Assembly: GCA_964621755.1 (NCBI GenBank)
Contig: CAZUPI010000006.1
Location: forward strand, 12,380 to 76,379
Direction: 5' to 3'
Length of the DNA: 64,000 bases
Source: UMGS1696 sp964621755
GTDB lineage: Bacteria; Bacillota; Clostridia; Oscillospirales; CAG-272
A program made the translations under genes and the position numbers. Below are positions 52,812-61,456 of this stretch, in pieces. Position 1 is the stretch's first letter. Each line of letters opens with the position of its first letter. The notes below the pieces were generated by a model. It ran no database searches. It was not told where the DNA came from and saw nothing but the letters and a program-made list of their open reading frames with translations.

Positions 52812-54341
52812 TCAGCCATTCTTCTGTTCTTCAAAAGACTCTATAATCTTCTCGAGCTGCGTGCTTGCAACTTTTTCAAGAGAGCTATACTTAGAAGCGA
52901 AGTCTCCGTTGCCGACTACTGCGCTATAGAAAGTGTTCTGCATCAGAATCTGGCTGAGTTCGCCGCTCCATGCAAGCGGGAACGAGTTGCCGAGGCTGTC
53001 ATGGATGATATCGATCATCTGCGCCGATACATTGTCACGCGTGTACTTGACCTTCAGCGCGTTCTCGTAGTACTCAGGGAGGACGCCCTCGTTGGTCTCG
53101 CGGTTCAGCACTTCAATAACCGTAGAAATGAAATCTAACGAATTGGGCTGTGCCGTTATCGGAATCAGACCGATTTCGGAGGTGTCATGCGCGCTGGTCA
53201 CGTAGCTGTCGGATTCTTCCATCTTCGGGTACGGTATCAAGCTGATTTCATCTTCCATATCGCGGAATGCGGCGTACTCGAGCGAGCCGAGTCTCTGGTC
53301 GCCGATGAAGATGGACAGACCGCTTGTAAAGTTTGAAATCGTGTCAGGCTGGCTGTCGTTAAATACGCTCAGCGTTCCCGAAGTCGAGCTGGTGAATATT
53401 TTTATGAGATATTCGGTCAGCGCGAGAGAGCGTTCGTTGAACACCGTAATGGTCGGATAGCCCTGTTCATCCCGTTCTACAAAGCCCGGGTTAGCAGAGA
53501 TAAGGAACGGAATCATCGGTCCCCACGCCTGGTAGGCAACGTAACCGTACATGTCCTCTTTATCCGCGGAGCCGTTGCCATTCGTATCAAGGTATGCGCC
53601 CTCGCAGATGGAAATCATCTTGTCGTAGGTCCATTCGCCGTTCAGAACCATTTCATACACTTCATCGCCGTTGCCGAACACGTTTGTGTACGTGGACTTA
53701 TTAAACAGCAGCCCATGAGATGTGCGGAGCACGTCGATGAAGAAGTCGCCAGCCAGCATATACTGATAGTTGTAGTTCATGGAAATGTCGCTCATGAAGT
53801 TCTTGTACCAGTACGGCTGGTCGAAGTCGAAGTTATCCATATCAAGCGCATTGTAGAACGAGCCCTCGACAGTCAAAGGCGCGGAGCCCAGAATGTCGTT
53901 TATGATGAGGTCGAACACGTCGTCTGCGGACTGAATATAGTTGCGGATCAAAGTCGCCACGCCATCATAACTGACGTTCGTCTCTGTGAATACAAGATTA
54001 ATGTCCAGCGCCTCCATAACGTCGAGGTTTCTCTGGAATGCGGCGTCGGACGCAGCGTCGCCGGTCAGCTCCTCCGGACCTTCAATCAAGTAGTTGGACG
54101 ACTGAAGCGTGCTGGTTGCCGCATTTACAGAGGTACTGATACGGAAATCACGTCCGTCAAAGGATACGCCTGCAAATGGGTCAGGCACTTCCGTTTCTGC
54201 CTCTATTTCGGATGCGGAAGGCGTATTGCTGCCGGCGCCAGGAAGCGCACCGCCCTCACCCTCGTCGGATGTGCTTGCACAAGCTGAAGCGCTTGCTGCA
54301 AGCATCAAAAGCGCAAGCACAAGTGAAATTTTCCTTTTCAT
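52812..54341 (-). CDS. Extracellular solute-binding lipoprotein, copy 1
   Basis: Secreted lipoprotein of 509 residues. The signal peptide ends in SASAC with Cys at about residue 21, then a Ser/Glu-rich linker. The body resembles family-1-type extracellular solute-binding proteins (WTYDKMISICEGAYLDTNGNG, ANPGFVERDEQGYPTITVFN). DTNGNGSADKEDMYG looks like a calcium-binding loop. It is a close paralogue of the next gene upstream, sharing NYLIEGPEELTGDA and AFQRNLDVM among others. No permease genes are adjacent. Carbohydrate binding is the usual role but is not proven here. Confidence 0.82.
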   Translation of the reverse strand: MKRKISLVLALLMLAASASACASTSDEGEGGALPGAGSNTPSASEIEAETEVPDPFAGVSFDGRDFRISTSVNAATSTLQSSNYLIEGPEELTGDAASDAAFQRNLDVMEALDINLVFTETNVSYDGVATLIRNYIQSADDVFDLIINDILGSAPLTVEGSFYNALDMDNFDFDQPYWYKNFMSDISMNYNYQYMLAGDFFIDVLRTSHGLLFNKSTYTNVFGNGDEVYEMVLNGEWTYDKMISICEGAYLDTNGNGSADKEDMYGYVAYQAWGPMIPFLISANPGFVERDEQGYPTITVFNERSLALTEYLIKIFTSSTSGTLSVFNDSQPDTISNFTSGLSIFIGDQRLGSLEYAAFRDMEDEISLIPYPKMEESDSYVTSAHDTSEIGLIPITAQPNSLDFISTVIEVLNRETNEGVLPEYYENALKVKYTRDNVSAQMIDIIHDSLGNSFPLAWSGELSQILMQNTFYSAVVGNGDFASKYSSLEKVASTQLEKIIESFEEQKNG

Positions 54342-54390
54342 ACTTACCTATCTTTCTTAATTAGGTTCAAAACGAAATCCATATGGACCC

Positions 54391-54428
54391 GGTATAAAAG
54401 TTTTTGAGGGGGCTTGGGGTAAGCCCCC
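54391..54428 (-). repeat. Degenerate dispersed hairpin element, minus orientation
   Basis: On the minus strand GGGGGGCTTACCCCAAG is followed by CCCCCTCAAAAACTTTTATAC, the shared tail. The AC-T5 stem core is lost. It follows the second solute-binding gene in its direction of transcription. Confidence 0.55.
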
Positions 54429-54447
54429 CCAATATCTCTTTCCAAAA

Positions 54448-56004
54448 TCAGGAGTTCAGATTCGATTCAAGCTGCATCTCTATGCACTGCTCTATCATTT
54501 TATTAAGCTGCTTCGTTGCGGCTTTTTCAAGAGTTTTATATTTGGAGGTAAAATCTGTGGAATTAGCGGAAATTGCGCTGTTGAATGTTGCGTTGAGGAA
54601 AATGCCGGACAAACCGTTGGAGAAAGCGAGCGGGAATCCGTTGCCGTAGTGGTCGTGGATAATGTCAATCATCTGCGCGGAGGAGGTATCACGAGTGTAC
54701 TTTATCTTGAGAGCAGACTCGTAGTAGTGCGGGAGAACCTGCACATAGGTTTCGCGGCAGAGAACCTCGATAACGGTGCTGATGAAATCAAGACGATCGT
54801 AAGATACGGAAACAGGGATAAAGCCCAGTTCTGCGGTGTCATGTGTGGAAGTTACATAGTCATCCTGAAGCTCGTCAAGCATCGGATACGGGAGAACCGC
54901 AAGTCCAATTTCTGCATCGCGGAAGGATGCGTTTTCAAGAGAACCGAGTCTCTCGTAGCCAATGAACAGGGATCGTCCTTCAAGGAAGATGGATTCTGTC
55001 TGTGCCTCATCGCCGGATGTAAGATTAATACCGGTTGCGTTGTTGTTAAGAATCGAGTTAAGCTTTTCCGTCAGGGAGATGGAACGCTCGTTGTTAAGCG
55101 CCAGCTCCGGATAACCGTCATCTGTTCTGGTAATAAATCCAGGGTCTGCGGAAATCAGCCACGGAATCATCGGTCCCCAGTACTCAAACGCCACGAGACC
55201 GTACTGATCCCCTTTGTCATGCGCACCGTTGCCGTTCAAGTCGAGATAACAGTTTTCTATGAGCATCTTGACGTTGTCAAGCGTCCATTCGTGGTTCAGC
55301 ACCATTGCATATACGTCCTCGGGGTCGCCGTATGTATCGGTGTACAAGTCCTTATTCATAACAAGACAGTGCGTGCAGCGGAGCATGTCGATAAAATAGT
55401 CGCCTGCCAGAATAAAGCGGAGGTTCTCGTTGATAGAAATATCGCTCATAAATTCGTCATACCACCACGGATTGGAGAAATCAAAGTTTTGACCGCTGTA
55501 AGCATTGTGGAAAAGTCCCTCAGGCGTGATAGGCGCAAGACCATAGATGTCATTGATGATGACGTCATACGAGGCATCGCCCGACTGGAGAAGCTGTCTG
55601 ATATTCGAAGCCACTACATCGTACGAATAGTCTACGTTTTCGTATTGGATTTGAATGTTCAGCCGGTCCATAACGTCGAGGTTTCTCTGGAAAGCGGCGT
55701 CGGTAGCAGCGTCGCCGGTCAGCTCTTCAGGTCCCTCAATAAGATAGTTGGAGCTTGTAAGCGTACCGCGTTGGTTGATAGAGTTGTATACTGTAAAGGT
55801 TTCCCCATTGAAGTCCACGTCAACAAACGGGTCAACATAGCCCTCATAATACGGATTCTCTTCCTCTACCCCCCCAGTGGTTTCGGTATCTGCGGATGGG
55901 CTACTTGTGACTGAAGCTGTTTCCTCGGTCTTTGATTCAGCGCAGGATGTAGCCGCAGACACGAGCATCAAAAGCGCAAGTATAAGTGCGAGCTTTTTTT
56001 TCAT
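54448..56004 (-). CDS. Extracellular solute-binding lipoprotein, copy 2
   Basis: Secreted lipoprotein of 518 residues, paralogous to the gene at 52812-54341 over its whole length. The signal peptide MKKKLALILALLMLVSAATSC ends at the lipid-modified Cys near residue 21. A Thr/Ser/Glu linker follows, then the binding domain with EWTLDNVKMLIENCYLDLNGNG and a calcium-loop-like DLNGNGAHDKGDQYG. ATG 56004 is chosen because AGGAG lies eight bases upstream; two upstream in-frame Mets are poorer. The tandem pair suggests duplication with divergence in ligand. Confidence 0.83.
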   Translation of the reverse strand: MKKKLALILALLMLVSAATSCAESKTEETASVTSSPSADTETTGGVEEENPYYEGYVDPFVDVDFNGETFTVYNSINQRGTLTSSNYLIEGPEELTGDAATDAAFQRNLDVMDRLNIQIQYENVDYSYDVVASNIRQLLQSGDASYDVIINDIYGLAPITPEGLFHNAYSGQNFDFSNPWWYDEFMSDISINENLRFILAGDYFIDMLRCTHCLVMNKDLYTDTYGDPEDVYAMVLNHEWTLDNVKMLIENCYLDLNGNGAHDKGDQYGLVAFEYWGPMIPWLISADPGFITRTDDGYPELALNNERSISLTEKLNSILNNNATGINLTSGDEAQTESIFLEGRSLFIGYERLGSLENASFRDAEIGLAVLPYPMLDELQDDYVTSTHDTAELGFIPVSVSYDRLDFISTVIEVLCRETYVQVLPHYYESALKIKYTRDTSSAQMIDIIHDHYGNGFPLAFSNGLSGIFLNATFNSAISANSTDFTSKYKTLEKAATKQLNKMIEQCIEMQLESNLNS

Positions 56005-56042
56005 GGGCATTTCTCCTAAAAAACTAATTGTATAGTAGTATA

Positions 56043-56071
56043 ATCTTATCACACTTTATAATTAAACGCAA
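56043..56071 (-). promoter_or_regulatory. Probable promoter of the solute-binding protein genes
   Basis: On the minus strand TTGCGT (plus 56066-56071) and TAAGAT (plus 56043-56048) with a 17-bp spacer. The remaining stretch to 56261 is very A+T rich and shows no other feature. Confidence 0.45.
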
Positions 56072-56261
56072 GAGCTAATTGTAAATTTTATAGATTTTTA
56101 GAAAAAAATTTAACAATAATTTCCCTCCGGAAAACACATTTTACGATTCGAGCACATAAACTGGCTGCACATATGCGCGGTTTGTCAATATTTCATATAA
56201 AAAACTTATTTATAAATCCAATTTTTACAAAATAATCAGATTCGAGCTACAGAAAACGCTA

Positions 56262-56879
56262 TCAATCGGTTATATCGTTCCACTCAATCCGCCTGTTTTT
56301 GAAGTAAAATTCACGGTCATGTTCGTTTATCTCGCGCAGGACATGGCAGGGATTCCCCACCGCCACCACGTTCGCCGGAATATCCTTTGTCACAACGCTG
56401 CCCGCGCCGATGACCGTATTGTCGCCGATTGTCACACCCGGCACAACGATTACGCCGGCGCCAAGCCAGCAGTTCCGTCCAATATGCACCGGCGCGTTGT
56501 ATTGATACACTTTTTCTCTCAGCTCAGGCAATATCGGATGCCCCGCAGTCGCAATGGTTACGTTCGGGCCGAACATTGTGTAATCTCCGACGTAAATGTG
56601 CGTGTCATCCACCATTGTCAGGTTAAAATTCGCATAGATGTATTTTCCGAGATGGACGTGACGCCCGCCCCAGTTTGCATGAAACGGAGGTTCAATATAG
56701 CAGCCCTCCCCGATTTCAGCGAACATTTCCTTCATCAGCTGATTGCGTTTATCCCATTCGGTCGGACGTGTCATGTTAAAATCGTACAGCCTGTTAACAC
56801 ATTCCATCTGTTCGCGAAGAATTTCCTCATCCCCCGGCAGGTACAAATCTCCCGAGTGCATCTTTTCTTTCATCGTCAT
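56262..56879 (-). CDS. Maltose/galactoside O-acetyltransferase-type enzyme
   Basis: Cytoplasmic acetyl-CoA-dependent sugar acetyltransferase of the LacA/Maa/NodL group, 205 residues. An N-terminal helical cap (MTMKEKMHSGDLYLPGDEEI) is followed by hexapeptide repeats forming a left-handed beta-helix. FHANWGGRHVHLGKYIYANFN and the catalytic His in ATAGHPILPELR are visible, with GNPCHVLREI at the end. ATG 56879 has AGGAGG eight bases upstream. The physiological acceptor is unknown. Confidence 0.88.
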   Translation of the reverse strand: MTMKEKMHSGDLYLPGDEEILREQMECVNRLYDFNMTRPTEWDKRNQLMKEMFAEIGEGCYIEPPFHANWGGRHVHLGKYIYANFNLTMVDDTHIYVGDYTMFGPNVTIATAGHPILPELREKVYQYNAPVHIGRNCWLGAGVIVVPGVTIGDNTVIGAGSVVTKDIPANVVAVGNPCHVLREINEHDREFYFKNRRIEWNDITD

Positions 56880-56931
56880 AATTTTTACCTCCTGACTTGG
56901 TTTCAAAATTGATACTTTCCAACAAATTCAA

Positions 56932-56984
56932 AAAGGGGGTTAGCGGGATACGGGGGACTTTTTCCTCAAAAAGCCCCCCGCCGT
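56932..56984 (-). repeat. Dispersed intergenic hairpin, minus orientation
   Basis: CGGGGGACTTTTT pairs with AAAAAGCCCCCCG (plus 56951-56981). On the minus strand the tail TATCCCGCTAACCCCCTTTTT follows. It lies just after the alaS stop codon, in alaS orientation. Confidence 0.72.
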
Positions 56985-56999
56985 ATTCCAATCAAGAAA

Positions 57000-59633
57000 T
57001 CACTTTGCCATTCCCGCGAGTGTGGAAGCAGCCGATTCGAGCGCCTCCGCTACCTTTGCGGCGTCTTTAACGCCGGAGGTTGCGCTGTCAGGACGTCCGC
57101 CGCCCCTGCCGCCCGTTACGGCCGCTACCGCGCCGACCAGCTTACCGGCATGAGCACCGGCCTTTACAGCAGCTGTTCCCGCTGCAGCGACAAAGTTCAT
57201 CTTCACACCGTCGCTTACCGCGAATACCGCTACCGCATCCGGATACTTGTCCTTAATCCGGTCACAGAGAGAGCGCGCGGAATCTACTCCACAGCCGCCA
57301 AGGTCCGCTGCGATGAGGCGGAACGGTCCGACTGCCTTCGCGTTATCCGCCAGTTCGCCGAGACGGTTTGCCGCGAGTTTGGAGTTAAGACTGTCGATTT
57401 CCTTCTTGAGCGCGGAAATTTCCGTGAGAAGAGAGGAGGCTTTATACGGCATTTCCGCAGAATTCTGTGCCTTGAGCGCGCGGGACGTCTCCGAAATGAG
57501 TGTGTCGCGATGGGCAATCAGCTCCAGCACGCCCAGTCCGGTCACACCTTCAATACGGCGCACACCGGCTGCCACCGAAGCTTCAGATACAATTTTAAAC
57601 AGACCGATTTTTCCTGTGTTGTCGCAGTGCGTACCGCCGCAAAGCTCGGTCGAGAAGTTCCCCATCTTCACCATGCGGACCTCAGCACCATATTTTTCTC
57701 CGAACAGCGCCATTGCGCCTTCCTTTTTCGCAGTGTCAAGGTCGGTTATCGTTGTGGTTATCGAATTTCCTACCAGAATATTCGCGTTCACAAGCCCCTC
57801 AATCTGACGAAGCTCGTCCGCAGTCAGCGCCTGGAAATGCGTAAAGTCAAAGCGTACCCGTGTATTGTCCACATAGGAGCCGGCCTGCTCTACATGCGCA
57901 CCGAGCACCTTCCGCAGCGCAGCCTGAAGCAGGTGGCACGCGGAGTGATTCCGCTTGATTGCTTCCCGACGCATGTCGTCTATATCCGCAGTCACCTCGT
58001 CGCCGACGCTGAGCTTGCCATTTACCACTGTGCAGAGGTGGATGTAGACCCCTTCGGATTTTCTGGTGTCATATACGTTCAGGATAGCGCCCTCATGATA
58101 AATGGTTCCCGTGTCGCCGACCTGACCGCCGCCCTCGCCGTAGAACGGAGTCTTATCGAGAATAATTGTGCATTCGCCTTCAGAAACCTCGTTCACGGAC
58201 TCGTCCTCGCAGAGAATCGCAAGTATCTTTGCGCCTGTTGTGCGGTAGTCGGTATATCCTGTAAATTCCGTTGCGGGGAGGTGGGAAAGAAGGGTTTTGG
58301 ACGCTTCACTCCAGCCGGAGATGTTGGCTCTCGCCTCACGCGCGCGTACCTTCTGCTCCTGCATCAGACGCTTGAAGGTCGATTCATCGATGTGCAAGTG
58401 ACTTTCTTCTGTGATTTCACGGGTGAGGTCGATGGGGAATCCAAAGGTATCGTACAGCTTGAAGACCTCCTCGCCGGAAATGGTATCGGCGCCCTCGGCG
58501 AGAGTCCCGCGAATGATATCCGACAGAATCGACAAGCCCGCGTCAATGGTCGCGTTAAAACGGTCCTCCTCGACGGACATAACCTTCTTAATGTAGTCAG
58601 CCTTTTCGCCAAGCTCAGGATACCCGGCAACATTTTCCGCGATGACAACGTCGCATACTTCGGTGAGGAATTCGCGACTGATGCCGAGGAGCTTGCCATG
58701 ACGGGCCGCACGGCGGAGGATTCTGCGGAGTACATAGCCGCGTCCCTCATTCGACGGAATTACACCGTCGCAAATCATAAAGGTTGCGCCGCGCACGTGG
58801 TCGGTGATGACGCGGATGGAAATATCGTCGTTCTTGTCCGCGCCGTACTTCTTGCCGGAGATTTCAACAACCTTATCAAGAATTTTGCGTACGCCGTCGA
58901 CTTCGAACATGTTGTCGACGCCCTGCATCACGCAGGCGAGACGCTCGAGACCCATACCGGTATCAATATTCTTGTGTTCAAGCTCGGTATAATGGCCGTT
59001 GCCGTCAGAATCAAACTGCGTAAATACGTTGTTCCAGATTTCCATATACCGGTCTCAGTCGCAGCCGGGCTTGCAGTCCGGGGAACCGCAGCCGTATTTT
59101 TCGCCGCGGTCGAAGTAAATTTCAGAGCAGGGGCCGCAGGGACCGCTGCCGTGCTCCCAGAAGTTGTCTTCCTTGCCGAGCTTGGTGATGCGTTCAGCGG
59201 GAATACCGATAACTTCGTTCCAGATGCGGAACGCTTCCTCATCCTCCTCGTAGACCGACGGATAGAGGAGCTCTTCCGGGATTTCGAGGCACTTTGTCAG
59301 GAATTCCCACGCCCACGGAATCGCCTCGTTCTTGAAGTAATCGCCGAACGAGAAGTTGCCGAGCATTTCGAAGAAGGTGCCGTGACGGGCGGTGTGACCG
59401 ACTCTCTCTAGGTCAGGGGTTCTGATGCACTTCTGGCATGTGGTCACTCTATGACGCGGCGGCTCAACTTCACCGGTAAAGTATTTCTTCATCGGCGCCA
59501 TACCGGAGTTTATAAGAAGGAGGGATTTGTCGTTGATTGGTACAAGGGGGAAGGAAGGGAGTCTGAGATGTCCCTTGGATTCAAAAAACGAGAGGTATTT
59601 TTCTCGCAGGTCATTTACCGAAGTCCACTGCAT
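57000..59633 (-). CDS. alaS: Alanyl-tRNA synthetase with one in-frame UGA codon
   Basis: Class II synthetase charging tRNA-Ala, 877 codons including one internal UGA (59055-59057, codon 193). All domains are present and in one frame. The catalytic core has INSGMAPMKKYFTGE and the motif 2 region RHGTFFEMLGNFSFGDYF. The editing domain has NHSACHLLQAAL and CGGTHCDNTG, and the C-Ala domain has GGRGGGRPDSATSG. Without recoding, the message would make a 192-residue fragment and, from ATG 59045, a 681-residue fragment. Apart from this codon nothing suggests decay. ATG 59633 has AGGAG upstream. The codon is described in its own entry. Confidence 0.93.
59055..59057 (-). other. In-frame UGA in alaS at a Cys-type position
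   Basis: The local sequence reads YGCGSPDCKPGCD-UGA-DRYMEIWNN. From my knowledge of related clostridial enzymes, this loop usually reads GCDCDR or GCECDR, so the UGA replaces a Cys codon by one base (UGC or UGU). Readings: a sequencing or mutational error; recoding to selenocysteine or cysteine; or a split enzyme made by stop and restart at ATG 59045, ten bases on. A weak stem CCGG/CUGG with GG in its loop lies 5-23 bases after the UGA; this is not good evidence for a SECIS. Confidence 0.8.
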
Positions 59634-59691
59634 AATGGTATCTCCTGTTATTTTCTATATATTATATTATTTATTTGGGGAAAGGGAGATG

Positions 59692-59739
59692 CAAGGGGGA
59701 TTTTTTGAAAAAAAACCCCTTGACCCCAAAAAACTTTCC
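59692..59739 (+). repeat. Dispersed intergenic hairpin in the alaS leader, antisense orientation
   Basis: CAAGGGG..TTTTT pairs with AAAAACCCCTTG (59692-59722), followed on the plus strand by ACCCCAAAAAACTTTCC. It sits between the alaS promoter and start codon, so it is transcribed in reverse in the alaS leader, with a T run after the stem there as well. Confidence 0.65.
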
Positions 59740-59813
59740 GATTGGATATGGATAAGTCAGTCCGGCTTAAGGGCAGGGACAGCCCGCATGAGGGGCTATT
59801 ATCATAATAAATT

Positions 59814-59842
59814 ATTATACCACGCTCCGCGTGGTATGTCAA
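59814..59842 (-). promoter_or_regulatory. alaS promoter overlapped by a perfect palindrome
   Basis: On the minus strand TTGACA (plus 59837-59842) and TATAAT (plus 59814-59819) with a 17-bp spacer, a perfect consensus. The spacer and part of the -10 box form a 9-bp inverted repeat, ATACCACGC / GCGTGGTAT (plus 59817-59837), with 3 bases between. A dimeric repressor site is likely. No T-box core was found in the ~170-base leader. Confidence 0.75.
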
Positions 59843-59917
59843 CATAAAATAAAATCAACTTACGGAATCGCTTGGGAAAAAGTGTATGCCGCTGTCTGAA
59901 ATTAGCATGGATTCCTC

Positions 59918-59946
59918 TTGCTAAAACGATAGTTTTACGGTATAAT
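59918..59946 (+). promoter_or_regulatory. radA promoter
   Basis: TTGCTA (59918-59923) and TATAAT (59941-59946), 17-bp spacer, 27 bases before ATG 59973. It is divergent from the alaS promoter, about 75 bases away. Confidence 0.75.
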
Positions 59947-59972
59947 AAAAGAAAAAATATGTAAGGAAGAGA

Positions 59973-61376
59973 ATGCGTATGAAGGCTCCCAAGACCGTGT
60001 TTGTGTGCAGCGAATGCGATTATCAAAGTTCAAAATGGCTCGGCAGGTGTCCGCAATGTAATTCGTGGAATACATTCGTAGAGGAGACATATACGTCTCC
60101 CGCAAAATCCGCATCTGTTTCGCCGACGCGCGCGGCCGCGTCAGTTCCGGAGCACAGCCGTGCGGTGAAGTTTGACGAATTTGAAATTCCGGAATATCTG
60201 CGCCACAGCACCGGAATCGGAGAGCTTGACCGGGTGCTCGGCGGCGGACTTGTGGAAGGGTCGGTCATTCTTCTTGCAGGAGAACCGGGGATTGGAAAAT
60301 CTACCCTTCTCATGCAGCTTTGCGGCGAAATCGGCAATTCGTGCAAGGTTTTGTACGTATCGGGGGAGGAGTCGAAGGGACAGCTGAAAATGCGCGCCGA
60401 TCGGCTCCATGTAGAAGCAGAGTTTCTCTACGTACAAACGGAAACGAACATCGCGCACATTCTCACGGAATACGACAAAATCAAACCGGATATTATGATA
60501 GTCGACTCGATTCAGACCATCTGTTCCGACGAGCTGCAGTCGACAGCGGGAAGCGTAACGCAAGTACGCGAATGTTCCTCCCTGCTCATCAACCGCGCGA
60601 AAGCGGACGGCGCAGCGGTCATGATTGTAGGACACGTAAACAAAGAGGGAGGCATCGCGGGACCAAAGGTGCTGGAGCATATGGTAGACGCAGTTCTGTA
60701 CTTCGAAGGAGACCGCCGTCAGCCCCACCGCATCGTGCGTGCGATAAAGAACCGCTTCGGCTCGACAAACGAAATCGGGGTATTCGAGATGGAAGAGCGG
60801 GGACTCGAGGAAGTGGCAAACCCGTCTGCCATGCTTCTGGAGGGACGTCCAACAGGTGTGAGCGGAAGCTGTGCGGTATGTATTATGGAAGGAAGCCGCC
60901 CGCTCATCGCGGAGATACAGGCACTCGTGACGCCGACGACCTTCCCCGCGCCGCGCCGGACGGCAAACGGTATCGACTACAACCGGATGTGTCTGCTGCT
61001 GGCGGTGCTGGAAAAGCGTCTCGGACTCAAGTTTTCCGCGTGCGATGTCTATCTAAACGTAATCGGCGGACTCCGACTGGACGAGCCCGCCGTAGACGCG
61101 GCGGCGTGTCTTGCCATGATTTCATCCCTGCGGGACGTCCCTGTCCCGGACGACGTAATCGCGTTCGGCGAGGTCGGTCTGTCAGGCGAATTCCGCTCTG
61201 TCGTCTCGATTGAACAGCGCGTAAACGAAGCCTTCCGTCTTGGATTTACCAAAATCGCCCTCCCCAAACGCTCTCTCCTGAAAAACGAAGACTCCCTTCG
61301 CGAATCCGGCGCCACCCTCATCCCCCTCGCCAGCATCTACGACGCGATACGGCTTCTGAAACCCGAGGAAAAATAA
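59973..61376 (+). CDS. radA: DNA repair protein RadA (Sms)
   Basis: RecA-like ATPase and branch-migration helicase, 467 residues. An N-terminal C4 zinc finger (CSECDYQSSKWLGRCPQC), Walker A GEPGIGKST, the RadA-specific KNRFGSTNEIGVFEM motif and a C-terminal Lon-like domain (EVGLSGEFRSV) are all present. An agga site precedes ATG 59973; ATG 59979 is an alternative. It is transcribed from its own promoter, divergently from alaS. Confidence 0.96.
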   Translation: MRMKAPKTVFVCSECDYQSSKWLGRCPQCNSWNTFVEETYTSPAKSASVSPTRAAASVPEHSRAVKFDEFEIPEYLRHSTGIGELDRVLGGGLVEGSVILLAGEPGIGKSTLLMQLCGEIGNSCKVLYVSGEESKGQLKMRADRLHVEAEFLYVQTETNIAHILTEYDKIKPDIMIVDSIQTICSDELQSTAGSVTQVRECSSLLINRAKADGAAVMIVGHVNKEGGIAGPKVLEHMVDAVLYFEGDRRQPHRIVRAIKNRFGSTNEIGVFEMEERGLEEVANPSAMLLEGRPTGVSGSCAVCIMEGSRPLIAEIQALVTPTTFPAPRRTANGIDYNRMCLLLAVLEKRLGLKFSACDVYLNVIGGLRLDEPAVDAAACLAMISSLRDVPVPDDVIAFGEVGLSGEFRSVVSIEQRVNEAFRLGFTKIALPKRSLLKNEDSLRESGATLIPLASIYDAIRLLKPEEK

Positions 61377-61456
61377 GGCCTCTCATAAGGCCCTTGCCCT
61401 AATCAAAATCACACCCACCCAGTGCAAAAATTTTTGCAGCTAAGAAAGGAAAAATC

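Noticed and set aside
59033..59052. Bacterial SECIS element after the alaS UGA
   Set aside because: Only a four-pair CCGG/CUGG stem with GG in the loop can be drawn. This is too weak to claim, so selenocysteine remains one hypothesis among several.
57150..59411. A 753-residue open frame on the plus strand opposite alaS
   Set aside because: It is a shadow of alaS: it lies wholly antisense to clear synthetase domains, has no ribosome site and no recognisable domain.
57000..59633. Genome-wide reassignment of UGA to explain the alaS codon
   Set aside because: Several genes here (for example the ApgM-like gene, lipA and the second ligase) end at UGA exactly where their families end, and Trp is encoded by UGG throughout.
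59634..59806. Possible T-box in the alaS leader
   Set aside because: The GTGGAACCGCG core is absent on the relevant strand, and the hairpins present belong to the dispersed repeat family and a short GC stem.
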